A stretch of DNA of 64,000 bases. It comes from Neorhodopirellula lusitana (GTDB lineage: Bacteria; Planctomycetota; Planctomycetia; Pirellulales; Pirellulaceae). Below are positions 35,874 through 44,760 of this stretch, piece after piece (positions within the stretch are counted from its first letter, which is position 1; each line of letters begins with the position of its first letter). Location of the stretch: assembly GCF_900182915.1 (NCBI RefSeq), contig NZ_FXUG01000018.1, forward strand, positions 1 through 64,000, given 5' to 3'. The position numbers were made by a program, and so were the translations under genes. A model generated the notes under the pieces. The model saw only the letters and a list, made by a program, of their open reading frames with translations. It had not been told where the DNA came from and searched no databases.

Positions 35874-36572
35874 ATGCCTGTTTGTGCTGTAGCCGAAGCA
35901 TCACGTTCTCACATCAAAACACTTTGTCTGAATGAATCACAAGATCTAAAAATCGTTCGTGTCTTTGGCACCGTTAACGACGTGTTCACGCAACTGCGAA
36001 AGGTTCGCGGCGGCACCGATTCGAGTCCCTGTGAATTCGATTTCGATTCCTACAGCTACCACTACGGATTGTTCGTCAACGATCAAGCCGTCGGCACAAT
36101 GACCGTCACCCGCGCGGCCGATGGAATCATTGACTGCGAAGACCTCTACCCCGGTGATGCGATCCAGCGGTATCGCCAAGTGTTGGCTTCGCCCTGCAAA
36201 TTCCGCATCAACAGTGGCATGCATTCGACTCTTCGCACGCTCCGATTGATGCTGCGTGAAGCTTGGCGAGACCAACTCACCCACGGCACCCGAGTCGTCG
36301 TCATCAACGCCGAAAAGTTGCTCGTTCGGTTTTATAACAGGATGGGTTTCGATGTCATCGACAACTCGCAGTTCGTACACCCGTTACTCGGCACCGATAG
36401 CATCTGCATGTCGATGAGAGCCGATCCTGAAACCGACAACCATTTTGCGGATCTATTCGCCACAGTGGACACCCCAATCGATCGCGAGCACTGGGTCGAT
36501 GCGTGCAAACGAACATCACCCGTCGAATGTCTCGTTTCCTCGAATAGCACAGCCGATCTGGCCTCGTTCTAA
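35874..36572 (+). CDS. GNAT-fold protein resembling FeeM N-acyl amino acid / autoinducer synthases
   Basis: This 232-residue cytoplasmic protein has the order of features seen in FeeM/LuxI-like GNAT enzymes: an N-terminal LRKVRG, FDFDSYSYHYGLFVNDQ (the FD-x-D-x-x-S-x-H block), VGTMTVTRA, a Tyr-Pro-Gly segment, and the end block LVRFYNRMGFDVID near residue 152. FeeM makes N-acyl amino acids from acyl-carrier protein, and LuxI-type enzymes make acyl-homoserine lactones. The strict E-x-SR motif of those families is replaced by KFRINSG, so the acceptor may be different. It lies upstream of a methyltransferase and an adenylation-like gene on the same strand, which suggests a small biosynthetic locus. 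Confidence 0.6.
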   Translation: MPVCAVAEASRSHIKTLCLNESQDLKIVRVFGTVNDVFTQLRKVRGGTDSSPCEFDFDSYSYHYGLFVNDQAVGTMTVTRAADGIIDCEDLYPGDAIQRYRQVLASPCKFRINSGMHSTLRTLRLMLREAWRDQLTHGTRVVVINAEKLLVRFYNRMGFDVIDNSQFVHPLLGTDSICMSMRADPETDNHFADLFATVDTPIDREHWVDACKRTSPVECLVSSNSTADLASF

Positions 36573-36694
36573 AGCAAGCGAACCTTCCCCACTCATGCAT
36601 TCCCCGATCACGATGCCTTGTCCTAAATACAATTGGACGCCTGCATCTCAAGTCGTCTTCGTCCCTGTTCCCCTATTGTTCAAAGAGTCTTTCA

Positions 36695-37414
36695 ATGACT
36701 GTTTACCGCTGGAAGAATTACGATCGTTACAAGTCTGAGGTGAATCAAGTGCGTGAGTACTACGATGCCGTTCACCGTTGTCACCGCCTGGCGTTGGAAA
36801 GCCTCCTTCCCGACCAAGCGGAAACGGCTTTGGACATTGCCTGCGGTCACGGCGAATCAACCTGCATTCTAGAACCGTTCGCGAAGAACATCGTGGGCGT
36901 CGACAGTTCCGAGGACCTGATCGACATCGCCAAGCAACAGAACAAACACGCCGCGACGGACTACGTCTGCACCCCGTTCAGTGAGTTCGAAGCACCTGAA
37001 CAATCCTTTGACATCATCAGCTCGGCTTGGTACTTGAACCATGTGTTGACGATCGAAGAATTGGAATCCGCGATCGGCAAAGTGGCTCGGTTGCTGAAGC
37101 GTGGTGGCGGAATTGCGTTTGTCGTCCCTGGCAATTCCTTCACAACACGACGTATCCAAGAGATCGCACGACGCGACTTTCAATGGCGACAAGCCTGGAC
37201 ACATGAACGTCCCGAATCGACCGAAGGCGTCTTTTCGTTCGACGGCAATTGGATTCAAACACGGGTCTGGCAACCCTTCTTCTTGATGAAGTTCATGAGC
37301 GAGTGGTTTGACATTCACGCGTGGGATGTCAAAGGCACGTTGGTGACCGAAGGCTTGCTGCAAAACTTGGTTTGCGAGCCGCCTTTCGAGGTTCTCTACG
37401 GGTATCGCCGATGA
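36695..37414 (+). CDS. Class I SAM-dependent methyltransferase
   Basis: This 239-residue protein has motif I ALDIACGHGESTCILEPFA near residue 49, an acidic residue at the end of strand 2 (VGVDSSEDLIDIA), motif II with FDIISSAWYLNHV and motif III with LLKRGGGIAFVVPG. This is the usual small-molecule methyltransferase order (Methyltransf_11/25). Its stop overlaps the start of the next gene by ATGA, so the two are translationally coupled. The substrate is unknown, and coupling to an adenylation-like protein suggests a tailoring step on a carboxylic acid or acyl product. Confidence 0.85.
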   Translation: MTVYRWKNYDRYKSEVNQVREYYDAVHRCHRLALESLLPDQAETALDIACGHGESTCILEPFAKNIVGVDSSEDLIDIAKQQNKHAATDYVCTPFSEFEAPEQSFDIISSAWYLNHVLTIEELESAIGKVARLLKRGGGIAFVVPGNSFTTRRIQEIARRDFQWRQAWTHERPESTEGVFSFDGNWIQTRVWQPFFLMKFMSEWFDIHAWDVKGTLVTEGLLQNLVCEPPFEVLYGYRR

Positions 37415-38502
37415 TTGGCTTCGAAGATCAAATGGCCCAAATTGGGAACCATCAACTGTCGTACGCCGCTGGATCCACTTCGCTGGACCCCCGCGGCTTC
37501 CGAGTTCTTGGTGGCGGCGACCAAAACCGTTTGCGAGAAATACTGGAGGTCTTCCCCGATCTCCAACAATACCTCAACTCCAATTCGTTTCTGGTCAGCG
37601 CGTATCCAGCGGCCCTTGGTCTTCAAGGGACGCTGCCGTTTGTCGACACGTACTTGCATCCGCCCGCATTCATCCGGGCGATGCGGCTGGCGGCAAATCT
37701 CCAACGCTCCGTCGTCTTCGCAGCACAACCGCTCGCCGCGGCTGAGTTGATTCTGAAGATGCTGGCAAACGAGTTGGAAGTGCCCGACAAAATTCTATTG
37801 GCATGCGGGGGATACTACTTTCCCCAAAGTCTTGAAACGACGCTGCGGACCTTGCTCAATCGACGAGGAATTGACTTCGCCGTTCTGCAGTGCTTTGGAG
37901 TCGCCGAGATCGGACACACCTGTTTCGCCGCTATCGAGCGATTCCCATCAGGCTTGCCACAGTATCGTTTGGTCGCCAAAGACGTTCAGGCTTCCATTCG
38001 TTCAGCGGACGCTGAGCTGGTCCTATCTCGGGGAGACCAAACCTTGAGCACGGGCGATCGAGCGGAGCATCACGATGGTATTTGGAAAATCCAAAACCGC
38101 GAAAACCGTACCTCACCCAGCGTCATTGAGATGCTGGAAAGCTGGACCACCCCGAACTGGGTACGGCGAACGGGCTACGTGCGCCACCAAAACGGAATGC
38201 GGTTCATCCAGCTTCGTGAAGGGATTGCGTCAATGGCTGCGAACGAGCTTCCGTTTCATCAATTTCACGAGCGGTTTGGGGGCTCGTGGATGATAAAGCC
38301 AATTTGGAGCGAGGACTGCTCGGAGCGTCTGCGCGAACTTGCAACCCTTCCGCGGGCCGAGCGATCCCCGCATCCTGGGAAGAAACCGCGGGCCACCCCG
38401 AAAGTCGCCGTGACAATTGGGAGAAACGACCAGCCCCCGCCGCATGTCCGGAGTACTGCGCCGACACCGTCAAATTCTTCAGCACCCCGAGTGTATTCGT
38501 GA
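37411..38502 (+). CDS. Adenylate-forming-enzyme-like protein (PaaK/LuxE-like), C-terminus uncertain
   Basis: From the ATG at 37411, which overlaps the methyltransferase stop by ATGA, this is a 363-residue protein. YAAGSTSLDPRG near residue 18 resembles the phosphate-binding STG loop. LQCFGVAEIGHTCF near 155 resembles the aromatic-x-(S/T)-E motif. STGDRAEHHDGIWKIQNREN near 213 resembles the TGD motif with hinge. This is the order in phenylacetate-CoA ligase- and LuxE-like acyl-activating enzymes, but it is shorter than complete ones (about 430). The last 60 residues are Pro/Arg-rich and overlap the opposite XRE gene by 299 bases, so the real end may be earlier. Confidence 0.55.
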   Translation: MIGFEDQMAQIGNHQLSYAAGSTSLDPRGFRVLGGGDQNRLREILEVFPDLQQYLNSNSFLVSAYPAALGLQGTLPFVDTYLHPPAFIRAMRLAANLQRSVVFAAQPLAAAELILKMLANELEVPDKILLACGGYYFPQSLETTLRTLLNRRGIDFAVLQCFGVAEIGHTCFAAIERFPSGLPQYRLVAKDVQASIRSADAELVLSRGDQTLSTGDRAEHHDGIWKIQNRENRTSPSVIEMLESWTTPNWVRRTGYVRHQNGMRFIQLREGIASMAANELPFHQFHERFGGSWMIKPIWSEDCSERLRELATLPRAERSPHPGKKPRATPKVAVTIGRNDQPPPHVRSTAPTPSNSSAPRVYS

Positions 38503-39484
38503 TCACCCGTCGACGACTTCGAGCCGCGAATTTTGATAGCGAGTAAGACTTCACCAAATGAGCGAAGTGTGCCGTCGTTGACGAAGCGATGTAATCCTTC
38601 GATGGAAGGTGATCTCGCACCGAAAACGTGCACAGCGGATACTCATAAGTGGGCATCACACTCCCGTTCATCTGGAACCCCGACGACAACAGACGCTTCA
38701 TATTCAATGGGCTAGCGCCGAACGAAACCATGCGAAAGGTATCGCACACCGGGGAAACCGAATGCGAAGCGATCTGGCATAACACAACGTATGACAAATT
38801 GGCGCTGACTTTGTGCCAAGCGGGATTCCCCGTTCCGGTGAACTCGACCACAGAGTCCAGCACGATGTTCTGGCTCTGGTCCAAGATATCATCCGCGCCG
38901 ATATCCATGAACGTTATTTCACCATCCTGAAGACGCTCGAAAGCATCATCGGTGACCGGTAACACCACGCTAGCACCGTAAATGCTGTCGCCTTCAGTAG
39001 CCAACTGAAGCGTTGACGGCAACCGATCCCATATTTCCAGATAGCGATCGATGTAGTCATCCATCGCACCGCTGAGCATCTCTTCTGCAGCCCCGAACAC
39101 GTTCTGATTGTCGTAGGACTGCGTGCTGTCGAGATGCACCTTCCAACTTTCACGCATCTGGCGAATCACTTTGATCGCATGCTCCCGGCTCTCACAAATC
39201 GAGTCGGCACCAGGCACCACCCGTTCCTGGATGAACTTAGAAAACGACCACGGCAGCGATTCAAAGCGATCATCCTGAATCGCGTCATCATCACAGATGG
39301 CGTCCTGTAACTCGAGCTCCAACGCCCCGGCGATCCGTTTGATCGTTTGCAGAGTGACTTGCTCCTTACCACCCTCGACAAACTGCACCGTGCGGACAGC
39401 TAAATCAGCGCGAGCAGCAAGGTGAACCTGAGACAAACCAAGTTGCTTACGTTTCGCGCGTATCTTGTAGCTTCCGCGTGGCAT
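38204..39484 (-). CDS. XRE-type regulator with a GNAT-like C-terminal sensor region
   Basis: Residues 6-62 form a Cro/C1-type helix-turn-helix (KRKQLGLSQVHLAARADLAV, then TLQTIKRIAGALEL). A helical middle with WSFSKFIQERVVPGADSI follows. A second part (about 160-310) looks GNAT-like: GDSIYGASVVLPVTDDAFER, then ASPLNMKRLLSSGFQMNG near residue 263, like the substrate-end helix of acyltransferases. The last 75 residues have low-complexity, shadow-like composition and overlap the convergent gene, so the functional protein may be shorter. It probably binds the repeated TTTGCGCA sites in front of it. Because it faces an acyltransferase-like gene, it may sense the product of that locus; this is inference. 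Confidence 0.6.
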   Translation of the reverse strand: MPRGSYKIRAKRKQLGLSQVHLAARADLAVRTVQFVEGGKEQVTLQTIKRIAGALELELQDAICDDDAIQDDRFESLPWSFSKFIQERVVPGADSICESREHAIKVIRQMRESWKVHLDSTQSYDNQNVFGAAEEMLSGAMDDYIDRYLEIWDRLPSTLQLATEGDSIYGASVVLPVTDDAFERLQDGEITFMDIGADDILDQSQNIVLDSVVEFTGTGNPAWHKVSANLSYVVLCQIASHSVSPVCDTFRMVSFGASPLNMKRLLSSGFQMNGSVMPTYEYPLCTFSVRDHLPSKDYIASSTTAHFAHLVKSYSLSKFAARSRRRVITNTLGVLKNLTVSAQYSGHAAGAGRFSQLSRRLSGWPAVSSQDAGIARPAEGLQVRADAPSSPRSKLALSSTSPQTAREIDETEARSQPLTQSLHEAG

Positions 39485-39780
39485 ATCAATCTGACCTCGA
39501 CGACGAATCTTGTAACAATTGAACTGTTTTGCGCATCATTTGCGCACATGATCGTAACCCAACCGCTAATCTTGCTCACCTGGTCGGATGGGATGCGATG
39601 CTTTGGTAGCCATTGGCTGTAGTGGGCGATGGCAAACTAAGGGGCACCATCGCAAACCACCGGCCAGATTCTTTTCAATTGAACAGCGCTCACCGATTGG
39701 CCACCATGTGCGCAAATCGCATCGCATCGCTTGCGTTCGCACCTTTGCCTTGAGCCAAATACCAGTCGGAGTAATTGAAA
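39485..39780. other. Divergent promoter region XRE/NACHT with several repeated words
   Basis: The 296-base gap holds no gene. In addition to the TTTGCGCA boxes it has CAATTGAAC at 39516-39524 and again at 39676-39684. A third-box TGCGCAAA is followed by the near-repeat CGCATCGCATCGCTTGCG at 39717-39734. Promoter hexamers are not obvious. The repeats show that the region is built for regulation. Confidence 0.5.
39528..39546. promoter_or_regulatory. Direct repeat of TTTGCGCA, candidate operator between XRE and NACHT genes
   Basis: TTTGCGCA occurs at 39528-39535 and again 11 bases later at 39539-39546, about one helical turn apart. Both lie 44-62 bases upstream of the XRE start on the opposite strand. 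A third, inverted copy (TGCGCAAA) is at 39709-39716. Spacing of one turn and placement in the divergent promoter fit autoregulation by the XRE protein. No binding evidence exists. Confidence 0.5.
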
Positions 39781-42327
39781 ATGGATTCCCAGGAGGGGGG
39801 GCAACCAATATTCCAACACGTCCCAGGAATGGAACTTTGGGCCAGTATACTCGCTAACAATAAAGCTTGGACGCATCTATGTGCCGCTGTGCCAGGCGAT
39901 CTCGCTCAGGCGATCCAACCCGCGTTTTTCCATCGCAAAATCTCACCGATTCATGGGCGAAGATCACAAGCGGATCCACGAACTGAACACACGTCGACGA
40001 TCATTACTAAGATAATCGACGACTTCAGTGAAACGATACCCCTGGATGGGCTTTTACAACAGTCTGAATTGCAAGCAATCCTCCTTGGGGAAACCGGCGG
40101 CGGCAAAACATCCGCGCTGCGTTGGCTGGCATTTCAAACAATCAATGGGAAATTCAAAACTCACAAGATTCCGATCGTCGTCAATCTTGCCGAGTATGCT
40201 GCCGAGGTAGCCAGACGCCCTTCTTGCTCGCTTCTCGAGTACTTTTTTCAAAGCCTGAACTCTCCGTCACTGGACTGTCGACGCTCAGCAGATCAGCTCC
40301 GCAAACACTCTGAACAAACAACTAGCACTCTGCTGCTATTGGACGACTGGCATCAAGTTCCCTTGAGCTATCGCGAACTGGTTCAGGAACGTGTGATCAG
40401 TGAAACCAACCGGATGTCGACCGTGCTCGCAACGCGGCCGCATCACGTTCTTCCCGACCTATCCCATCACGGATCAACAACCGCGTTCCAGCTTTGCAAA
40501 CTGGATTGTGCCGAGACTCAAGAACTGACGGTCAAAACTCTGGTTCGACGCTTTGGCATTCGTCCCACCGCGGCCCAGCAACTCGCCGTTCAGTCCCAAG
40601 CCCAACGGAAGACGCTGCCCAGCGATCCATCGTGGATCATCCAGCATGCGTTCATCCTGGCCAGTCAACATCCCAGCCAACCCCACCACGAAACCACCAA
40701 CCTCTTTCGGCAACTCGTTCGATGGGACCAACAGTTGATTTCACCCCACGTGATCTCACCGCTGGCAAGATCTCAACAGGATGGCGAAACCACGACATCA
40801 ACACTGCAACACACATCGGTATTGGCAGAGCTAGCCGCTGAAATGCTCTTCGCGGCAACACGGCCACGTCGGCGATTCTTCGCTGACGAACTGGAACAAA
40901 TCGCCTACCGCCATCAATGTTCATCGAAAACACTTCTCGAGAGTCGACTACTCCGCAAGAGTAACCCAATTCTCGAGGAGTTCGAATTCACCAGTGATTC
41001 TTTCTTGGTTTATCTCGCAGCCGTTCATCTCGCCAGACCGACGAAACACGCGTGGTGCGATGAAAAGTTCGACGCTGCAATGACCTCCCCTTTGCGATTC
41101 GAGGTCTTACTGCACTACGCAGCCATCAAGCGTTCCGAACACCCACAAATCCGGGAACATGCCAAGCGATGGTCAACGCAAATCGATGAAGGAAAGATTA
41201 TCCTGCTCCGCTTGGCTCGATTGTTGAAAGTCACCGCCTGGGATCAGAACCGGCGCGACCAATGGGCTCAATCGATTCAGCTGCATTTACAGTCGGCCTA
41301 CGACAACGCCACCGACGAAAGCTTCCAACGTGCATGCTCGCTGTTGCTAGGTCACGAAGACTCGCCCGAGCGCGACGAATTTCTCGCAATCAACTCGATC
41401 GGTGCTAGCAAGATCGATGATCGCGAATTCCGTGCTCGCCGCCAAAGCTTGAAGCACTGGGTCGCTGATTGTTTGCGAGTCACCCAAGAATCGGATGACC
41501 CTACCAAGGCCGCCGCGCTGGCGACCACACCACTGCACACGTACCCGACCGCAGAACTGAAGCAATTGATCGACTGGGAACTGCCTCCCCTCATCATCCA
41601 GCTGTGGACACAATTCACCTGGGCTCCCCTGCAATGGGATGCTCACCCGCTGAATCTGTTAGCACGCCTGATCATGGCGATCCCCACCACCTCACAAGCC
41701 GTTTACCTGTCCCAGGGAATTGATGCGTTGGAACTGGCCATCGACCAATTGTCGGGCGATCAACAACTCACACGATGGGAACGTCTCGCCCAGGTCTTGA
41801 TTCAGTGCGGGCTTCCCGTTGAACCGGAACGCGTGCTTCGCTTTGCCAGTGGAAACGTCACGGCTCGAAAATCGCTTGTCGCAACTACCCGCAAACTCGA
41901 TTGGTTATGGATTGGCCAGCAGCTGTTCGACAACGATGGGAACTTGATCGCATCGCTGAAAAGCCAAGCGAATCCACTCTCAACACTTTCCACACCCCAG
42001 TCCATTGCTGAGATTGCTCAAGAACTTCCACCGCGACAACGCAGTGATTTCTTGAGCTACTGGCACATGATCGCCCAAGGCGGTGACGACTATATCGCGA
42101 ATGATCGTCAATCGATCTATCGGGATATCTGCGCCGTCCTTGATTCAGAAATCAATAACTCATTGAGCGAGCAATTGGCAGCCTGCTATCGCGACGGCTC
42201 TTTGCCCGCTTTCACAACTTGGCGAAAGAACCTGGCCCGCGTGGTACAGCGCTGCGAGGCACGTCCGCACCTGTTGGCACACCTGCACCGCATCGGACTG
42301 GGCAACTATCGAAGGAAACCAAGGTGA
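39781..42327 (+). CDS. NACHT-type STAND NTPase
   Basis: This 848-residue protein from the ATG at 39781 has a short N-terminal domain (about 1-95). A NACHT module follows: Walker A ILLGETGGGKTSALRW near residue 100, an IPIVVNLAEYA strand, Walker B STLLLLDDWHQVP near 185, and the sensor STVLATRPHH near 217, the bacterial equivalent of the NACHT T/S-R-P box. A winged-helix-like part and a long alpha-helical region without recognisable repeats follow to the end. NACHT STAND proteins act as signalling or anti-phage sensors in bacteria. A TTG two codons upstream of the ATG is possible as start. No separate effector gene is adjacent. The small N-terminal domain may be the effector but I do not recognise it. 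Confidence 0.75.
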   Translation: MDSQEGGQPIFQHVPGMELWASILANNKAWTHLCAAVPGDLAQAIQPAFFHRKISPIHGRRSQADPRTEHTSTIITKIIDDFSETIPLDGLLQQSELQAILLGETGGGKTSALRWLAFQTINGKFKTHKIPIVVNLAEYAAEVARRPSCSLLEYFFQSLNSPSLDCRRSADQLRKHSEQTTSTLLLLDDWHQVPLSYRELVQERVISETNRMSTVLATRPHHVLPDLSHHGSTTAFQLCKLDCAETQELTVKTLVRRFGIRPTAAQQLAVQSQAQRKTLPSDPSWIIQHAFILASQHPSQPHHETTNLFRQLVRWDQQLISPHVISPLARSQQDGETTTSTLQHTSVLAELAAEMLFAATRPRRRFFADELEQIAYRHQCSSKTLLESRLLRKSNPILEEFEFTSDSFLVYLAAVHLARPTKHAWCDEKFDAAMTSPLRFEVLLHYAAIKRSEHPQIREHAKRWSTQIDEGKIILLRLARLLKVTAWDQNRRDQWAQSIQLHLQSAYDNATDESFQRACSLLLGHEDSPERDEFLAINSIGASKIDDREFRARRQSLKHWVADCLRVTQESDDPTKAAALATTPLHTYPTAELKQLIDWELPPLIIQLWTQFTWAPLQWDAHPLNLLARLIMAIPTTSQAVYLSQGIDALELAIDQLSGDQQLTRWERLAQVLIQCGLPVEPERVLRFASGNVTARKSLVATTRKLDWLWIGQQLFDNDGNLIASLKSQANPLSTLSTPQSIAEIAQELPPRQRSDFLSYWHMIAQGGDDYIANDRQSIYRDICAVLDSEINNSLSEQLAACYRDGSLPAFTTWRKNLARVVQRCEARPHLLAHLHRIGLGNYRRKPR

Positions 42328-42611
42328 GTAAGGTGAGCAACTTCCAAGCCACCGAAAGCCCAACAACGCTTTACCGCCTGCACCGGCGAATCGACAACAC
42401 ATCCCGGCGATAGAAAACGCGTGGGCGGCTGCAACCAAATCTTGTGAGCCGCCTGTGGATCGCGTTTGGCAGTAACGGACTGGGCAACACCTTGCGATCT
42501 TAACCTGAAAGAACCAAGACGAGCCCCGACAGCGGAAGCGAGGTGTGGATAGCCGCAGCTACCAAGTACGGTTGAGGTGGACGGAATTTCGCCCAATCAC
42601 CGGAATCCGCG

Positions 42612-43085
42612 CTATCGAGTTTGTTGTTGCCAAGGTGGTGGCATTTCAGTCCAACGAGGAGCAGCTTGCTGGCTCTGTGCTGGTGGCGGGTAGTTCGAGT
42701 TGTAACTCGGCTGGTTGCCGTACTGGTTTTGAGGCTGTTGGCCGTACTGTGGCTGCTGTTGAGGGTAGCCATTTTGGGGATAGTTGGCAGGGCCAGCATA
42801 CCCAGCGCCTTGCACGCCGTTCTGCATCGGTGCAGCCTGCGGTGGCCAATTTCCAGTGTTGGGACTGGTGGGGTTCGCGTTGTAGCCCCCCTGCTGAGCG
42901 GCAAGCTGATCTTGCTCCCGCTTATCCAGAATGTCCCGCCCTTTGTCGATCGCTTGACGAGCGTCGCTGCGGATCTCGGTCTTATTGATCTCGATCCGAG
43001 TGCGATCGCCGTCTCGCTCAATCGTAAACCAACCGGCCATGAACGCGCCGCCAATGGCAAGTCCCAATAAAAGCAGAGTCCGCAT
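42612..43085 (-). CDS. Small membrane protein with Gln/Pro/Asn-rich tail
   Basis: This 157-residue protein begins MRTLLLLGLAIGGAFMAGWF, one membrane anchor, and continues with a charged TIERDGDRTRIEINKTEIRS strand-like stretch and a helix DARQAIDKGRDILDK. The last 90 residues are composed of Gln, Pro, Gly, Asn and Tyr (NYPQNGYPQQQPQYGQQPQN) and are probably disordered. Conserved planctomycete short proteins with this N-terminus exist, but I do not know a function. It is a single gene between the NACHT gene and malic enzyme. Confidence 0.7.
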   Translation of the reverse strand: MRTLLLLGLAIGGAFMAGWFTIERDGDRTRIEINKTEIRSDARQAIDKGRDILDKREQDQLAAQQGGYNANPTSPNTGNWPPQAAPMQNGVQGAGYAGPANYPQNGYPQQQPQYGQQPQNQYGNQPSYNSNYPPPAQSQQAAPRWTEMPPPWQQQTR

Positions 43086-43332
43086 GGCTCATCCTTGAGT
43101 GCAAGTAGTCGAGTGCTGGGCGATCGAATCAGTCGAAGAATCCGTCCATCCGTGAAACAGAGGCCGAATCATAGGAAATTCGCCACAAAACGAAAGATCA
43201 ATTCTTCCGTGTCTATCGACAGAATCATCACCGATAACCAACTAAAACCCGCGTTTCCAATCAGAGAGTGGCGAACACACGTCCAGCAGTCAGTTTGGTC
43301 AGCTGCGTCACCTCGATTCAGCAAGAATCAAA

Positions 43333-44760
43333 CTACGCTAAATCAAATGAGGCCTTTGTCTTCCGACGAGCGACACCTGTTGAAATGGCCGCTTCCGCCA
43401 CTGCTTTGGCAACCACCGTGGCGACCCGACGATCGAAAACGCTGGGAATAATGTAATCGTCCAGCAAATCGCTCTCTGGGATCACCGCTGCAATCGCTTC
43501 GGCAGCGGCAAGCTTCATCTCGTCATTGACAGTGGAGGCACGCACATTCAACACGCCACGAAATAACCCCGGAAAACACAACACATTGTTGATTTGGTTG
43601 GGGAAATCACTTCGACCAGTCGCCATGATCCGGACGTGTTCGGTTGCCAAGCGTGGATCGATCTCTGGATCGGGGTTCGCCAAAGCGAACACGATGGGAT
43701 CGTCAGCCATCGAGGCAATGTCATCCAGCGTCAGGACATTCGCAGCTGATACTCCGATGAAAACGTCGGCACCGGCAATGGCGGTACTCAGCGGTCCGGA
43801 TACTTTGCTGGGATTCGTATTTTCAGCAAGCCACTGCTTAATCGAATCGGCTTCCGCTTCATCTGCATGCAAAGCGCCGTTGCGATCGCACGCAATGATG
43901 TTGCTCGCCCCCGAAATCATCAGCAACTTGCAAATCGCCGTCCCGGCCGCACCGGCTCCGTTGATCACGATCCGGATATCAGCAAGCTGCTTGCCAATCC
44001 GCTTAAGTGCATTCATCAAACCAGCGAGCACAACGATTGCGGTCCCATGCTGATCGTCGTGAAAAACAGGGATTTCCAGTTCTTCGTCGAGTCGTTGTTC
44101 GATCTCGATACAGCGTGGTGCGGAAATATCTTCGAGATTGATTCCCCCAAACGTTGGCGCGAGCTGTCGAACCGTCTCGATAATTTTCTCGGTATCCTGG
44201 GTATCTAAGCAGATTGGAAAGGCATCCACCCCGGCGAATTCCTTGAACAACATCGCCTTCCCTTCCATCACCGGCATCGCCGCTCGCGGGCCGATATTTC
44301 CCAGCCCCAAAACCGCGGACCCATCGCTGACGACTGCCACGGTGTTTTGCCGAATGGTCAGAGCGAACGAAGCGTCCGGATCGTCGGCGATCGAACGACA
44401 AACTCGCGCGACGCCGGGCGTGTAAGCCATCGACAAATCGTCTCGCGTTTTGATGGGCGTTTTCGGCAAGACTTCGATTTTGCCGCCCAGGTGCATCAGG
44501 AATACACGGTCCGATACGTGGACAACTTCGACGCCCTCGACTTTCCTCAGATGCTCGACAATCCGTTTCCCATGATCCACATCGCTCGCATTGACGGTGA
44601 AGTCACGCGAGATGGCATTCTTGGCGATGCTGACGATGTCGACCGCTCCAATTGCCCCATCGGCTTCGCCAATGGCTGTCGTAATTCGCCCCATCGCACC
44701 TGGCGAATCGGGGTAACGCAAGCGGATCGTCACGGCGTAAGTCGGGCTGTGCTGGGACAT
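43333..44760 (-). CDS. NAD-dependent malic enzyme with N-terminal ACT domain
   Basis: The 475-residue enzyme converts malate to pyruvate and CO2. Residues 1-80 look like an ACT ligand-binding domain (IRLRYPDSPGAMGRITTAIG). The malic enzyme domain has TPGVARVC, VAVVSDGSAVLGLGNIG, INLEDISAPRCIEIE with metal-binding acids, VFHDDQHGTAIVVLAGL and the Rossmann loop VINGAGAAGTAICKLL. The C-terminal signature FALANPDPEI is present. This ACT-malic combination is common outside proteobacteria and implies allosteric control by a small molecule. It is divergent from the O-antigen-ligase-like gene. Confidence 0.95.
   Translation of the reverse strand: MSQHSPTYAVTIRLRYPDSPGAMGRITTAIGEADGAIGAVDIVSIAKNAISRDFTVNASDVDHGKRIVEHLRKVEGVEVVHVSDRVFLMHLGGKIEVLPKTPIKTRDDLSMAYTPGVARVCRSIADDPDASFALTIRQNTVAVVSDGSAVLGLGNIGPRAAMPVMEGKAMLFKEFAGVDAFPICLDTQDTEKIIETVRQLAPTFGGINLEDISAPRCIEIEQRLDEELEIPVFHDDQHGTAIVVLAGLMNALKRIGKQLADIRIVINGAGAAGTAICKLLMISGASNIIACDRNGALHADEAEADSIKQWLAENTNPSKVSGPLSTAIAGADVFIGVSAANVLTLDDIASMADDPIVFALANPDPEIDPRLATEHVRIMATGRSDFPNQINNVLCFPGLFRGVLNVRASTVNDEMKLAAAEAIAAVIPESDLLDDYIIPSVFDRRVATVVAKAVAEAAISTGVARRKTKASFDLA

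Noticed and set aside
42324-42413. 29-codon frame starting with GTG that overlaps the NACHT stop
   Set aside because: Too short, composition not protein-like, no family recognised. The overlap alone is weak evidence.
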